64,000 nt of DNA from Bhargavaea cecembensis (lineage in GTDB: Bacteria > Bacillota > Bacilli > Bacillales_A > Planococcaceae). The position numbers were made by a program, and so were the translations under genes. The notes beneath the pieces were generated by a model that had not been told where the DNA came from, did not search any database, and saw nothing but the letters and a program-made list of their open reading frames with translations. Numbering within the stretch: position 1 is the stretch's first letter; each line of letters opens with the position of its first letter. Below are positions 63,880 through 64,000 of the stretch, in pieces. Location: contig NZ_LN651373.1 in NCBI RefSeq assembly GCF_000826125.2, positions 1,895,478 through 1,959,477 of the forward strand. The letters are read 5' to 3'.

Positions 63880-64000
63880 TTATAGGTCGATGCCTTCGCC
63901 GGCTTTCAGGATCCGGACGTCGGTTCCTTCCGCCATCTTCCTGAACTGCTCAGGATCCTGCTTGATCGGCGGGGATGTGTCGTAATGGACCGGCACGGCG
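63880..64000 (-). CDS. ytkL: UPF0173 metal-dependent hydrolase (YtkL), C-terminal end
   Basis: Only the last 39 residues are inside the window: AVPVHYDTSPPIKQDPEQFR and then KMAEGTDVRILKAGEGIDL. The P-(V)HY-x-T-x-P-I-x-QDP pattern is the conserved C-terminal metal-ligand region of the beta-lactamase-fold YtkL/UPF0173 family. Its position next to ytoI matches B. subtilis. The stop TAA is at 63880-63882. Confidence 0.85.
   Translation of the reverse strand, partial: AVPVHYDTSPPIKQDPEQFRKMAEGTDVRILKAGEGIDL

Overview
The window looks like chromosome from a moderately GC-rich Bacillales bacterium, most likely Planococcaceae/Caryophanaceae (a Bhargavaea- or Planococcus-like organism). That placement is an inference from gene order, AGGAGG-type ribosome sites, Bacillus-style regulators and base composition judged by eye. 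The right-hand 37 kb follows the B. subtilis 'yt' neighbourhood almost gene for gene: ytkL, ytoI, ytpI, nrnA, dnaE, accD-accA, pfkA, pyk, fxsA-like, ytvI, citZ, icd, mdh, phoP-phoR, polA, mutM, coaE, gapB, speD, nrdR, dnaB, dnaI, thrS, infC-rpmI-rplT, ysdA, ysdB. Differences from that order are an hflK-hflC pair between phoR and polA, a MaoC-like gene beside phoP, a FadR-type regulator in front of accD, and no recognisable ytxC, ytaF or malic enzyme gene.

The left 27 kb is more mosaic. In order it holds a partial fhs, an RsiV-like DUF3298 protein, a thioesterase, a CYP152 peroxygenase, pepF, a purine permease, an amino-acid permease, a TipA-type MerR regulator with a textbook 19-bp-spacer promoter, a DUF255 protein, a metallophosphoesterase, a histidine phosphatase, an EEP-family hydrolase, a HelD-like helicase, a ba3-type cytochrome oxidase operon with two tiny membrane-protein genes, an Fnr orthologue (C-x2-C-x4-C at the C-terminus), a VOC protein, a probable structured RNA ahead of ypsA, thpR, and a PadR/DUF1700-DUF4097 pair with duplicated operators. 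No tRNA, rRNA, IS, prophage or CRISPR was seen.

Regulation is unusually readable. The sequence shows a sigma-W promoter for ysdB, a T-box for thrS, an L20-type leader and AUU start for infC, two CcpN-type boxes at gapB, an FNR box at -41.5 of a candidate cox promoter, and a MerR palindrome.

The most striking unexplained structure is a set of intergenic arrays of degenerate 20- or 21-bp tandem repeats, close to two turns of the DNA helix. They lie at 19731, 22501, 22621, 34863, 46475, 46932, 63453 and 63666, with a two-unit version at 12716. At least three of them (19731, 46932, 63453), probably four with 22501, belong to one sequence family (core GTGAGTGTAATCGGAG). Its members share a boundary motif on one side, and two share a motif on the other, which suggests a discrete dispersed element. 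These arrays leave long artificial open frames that should not be called as genes.
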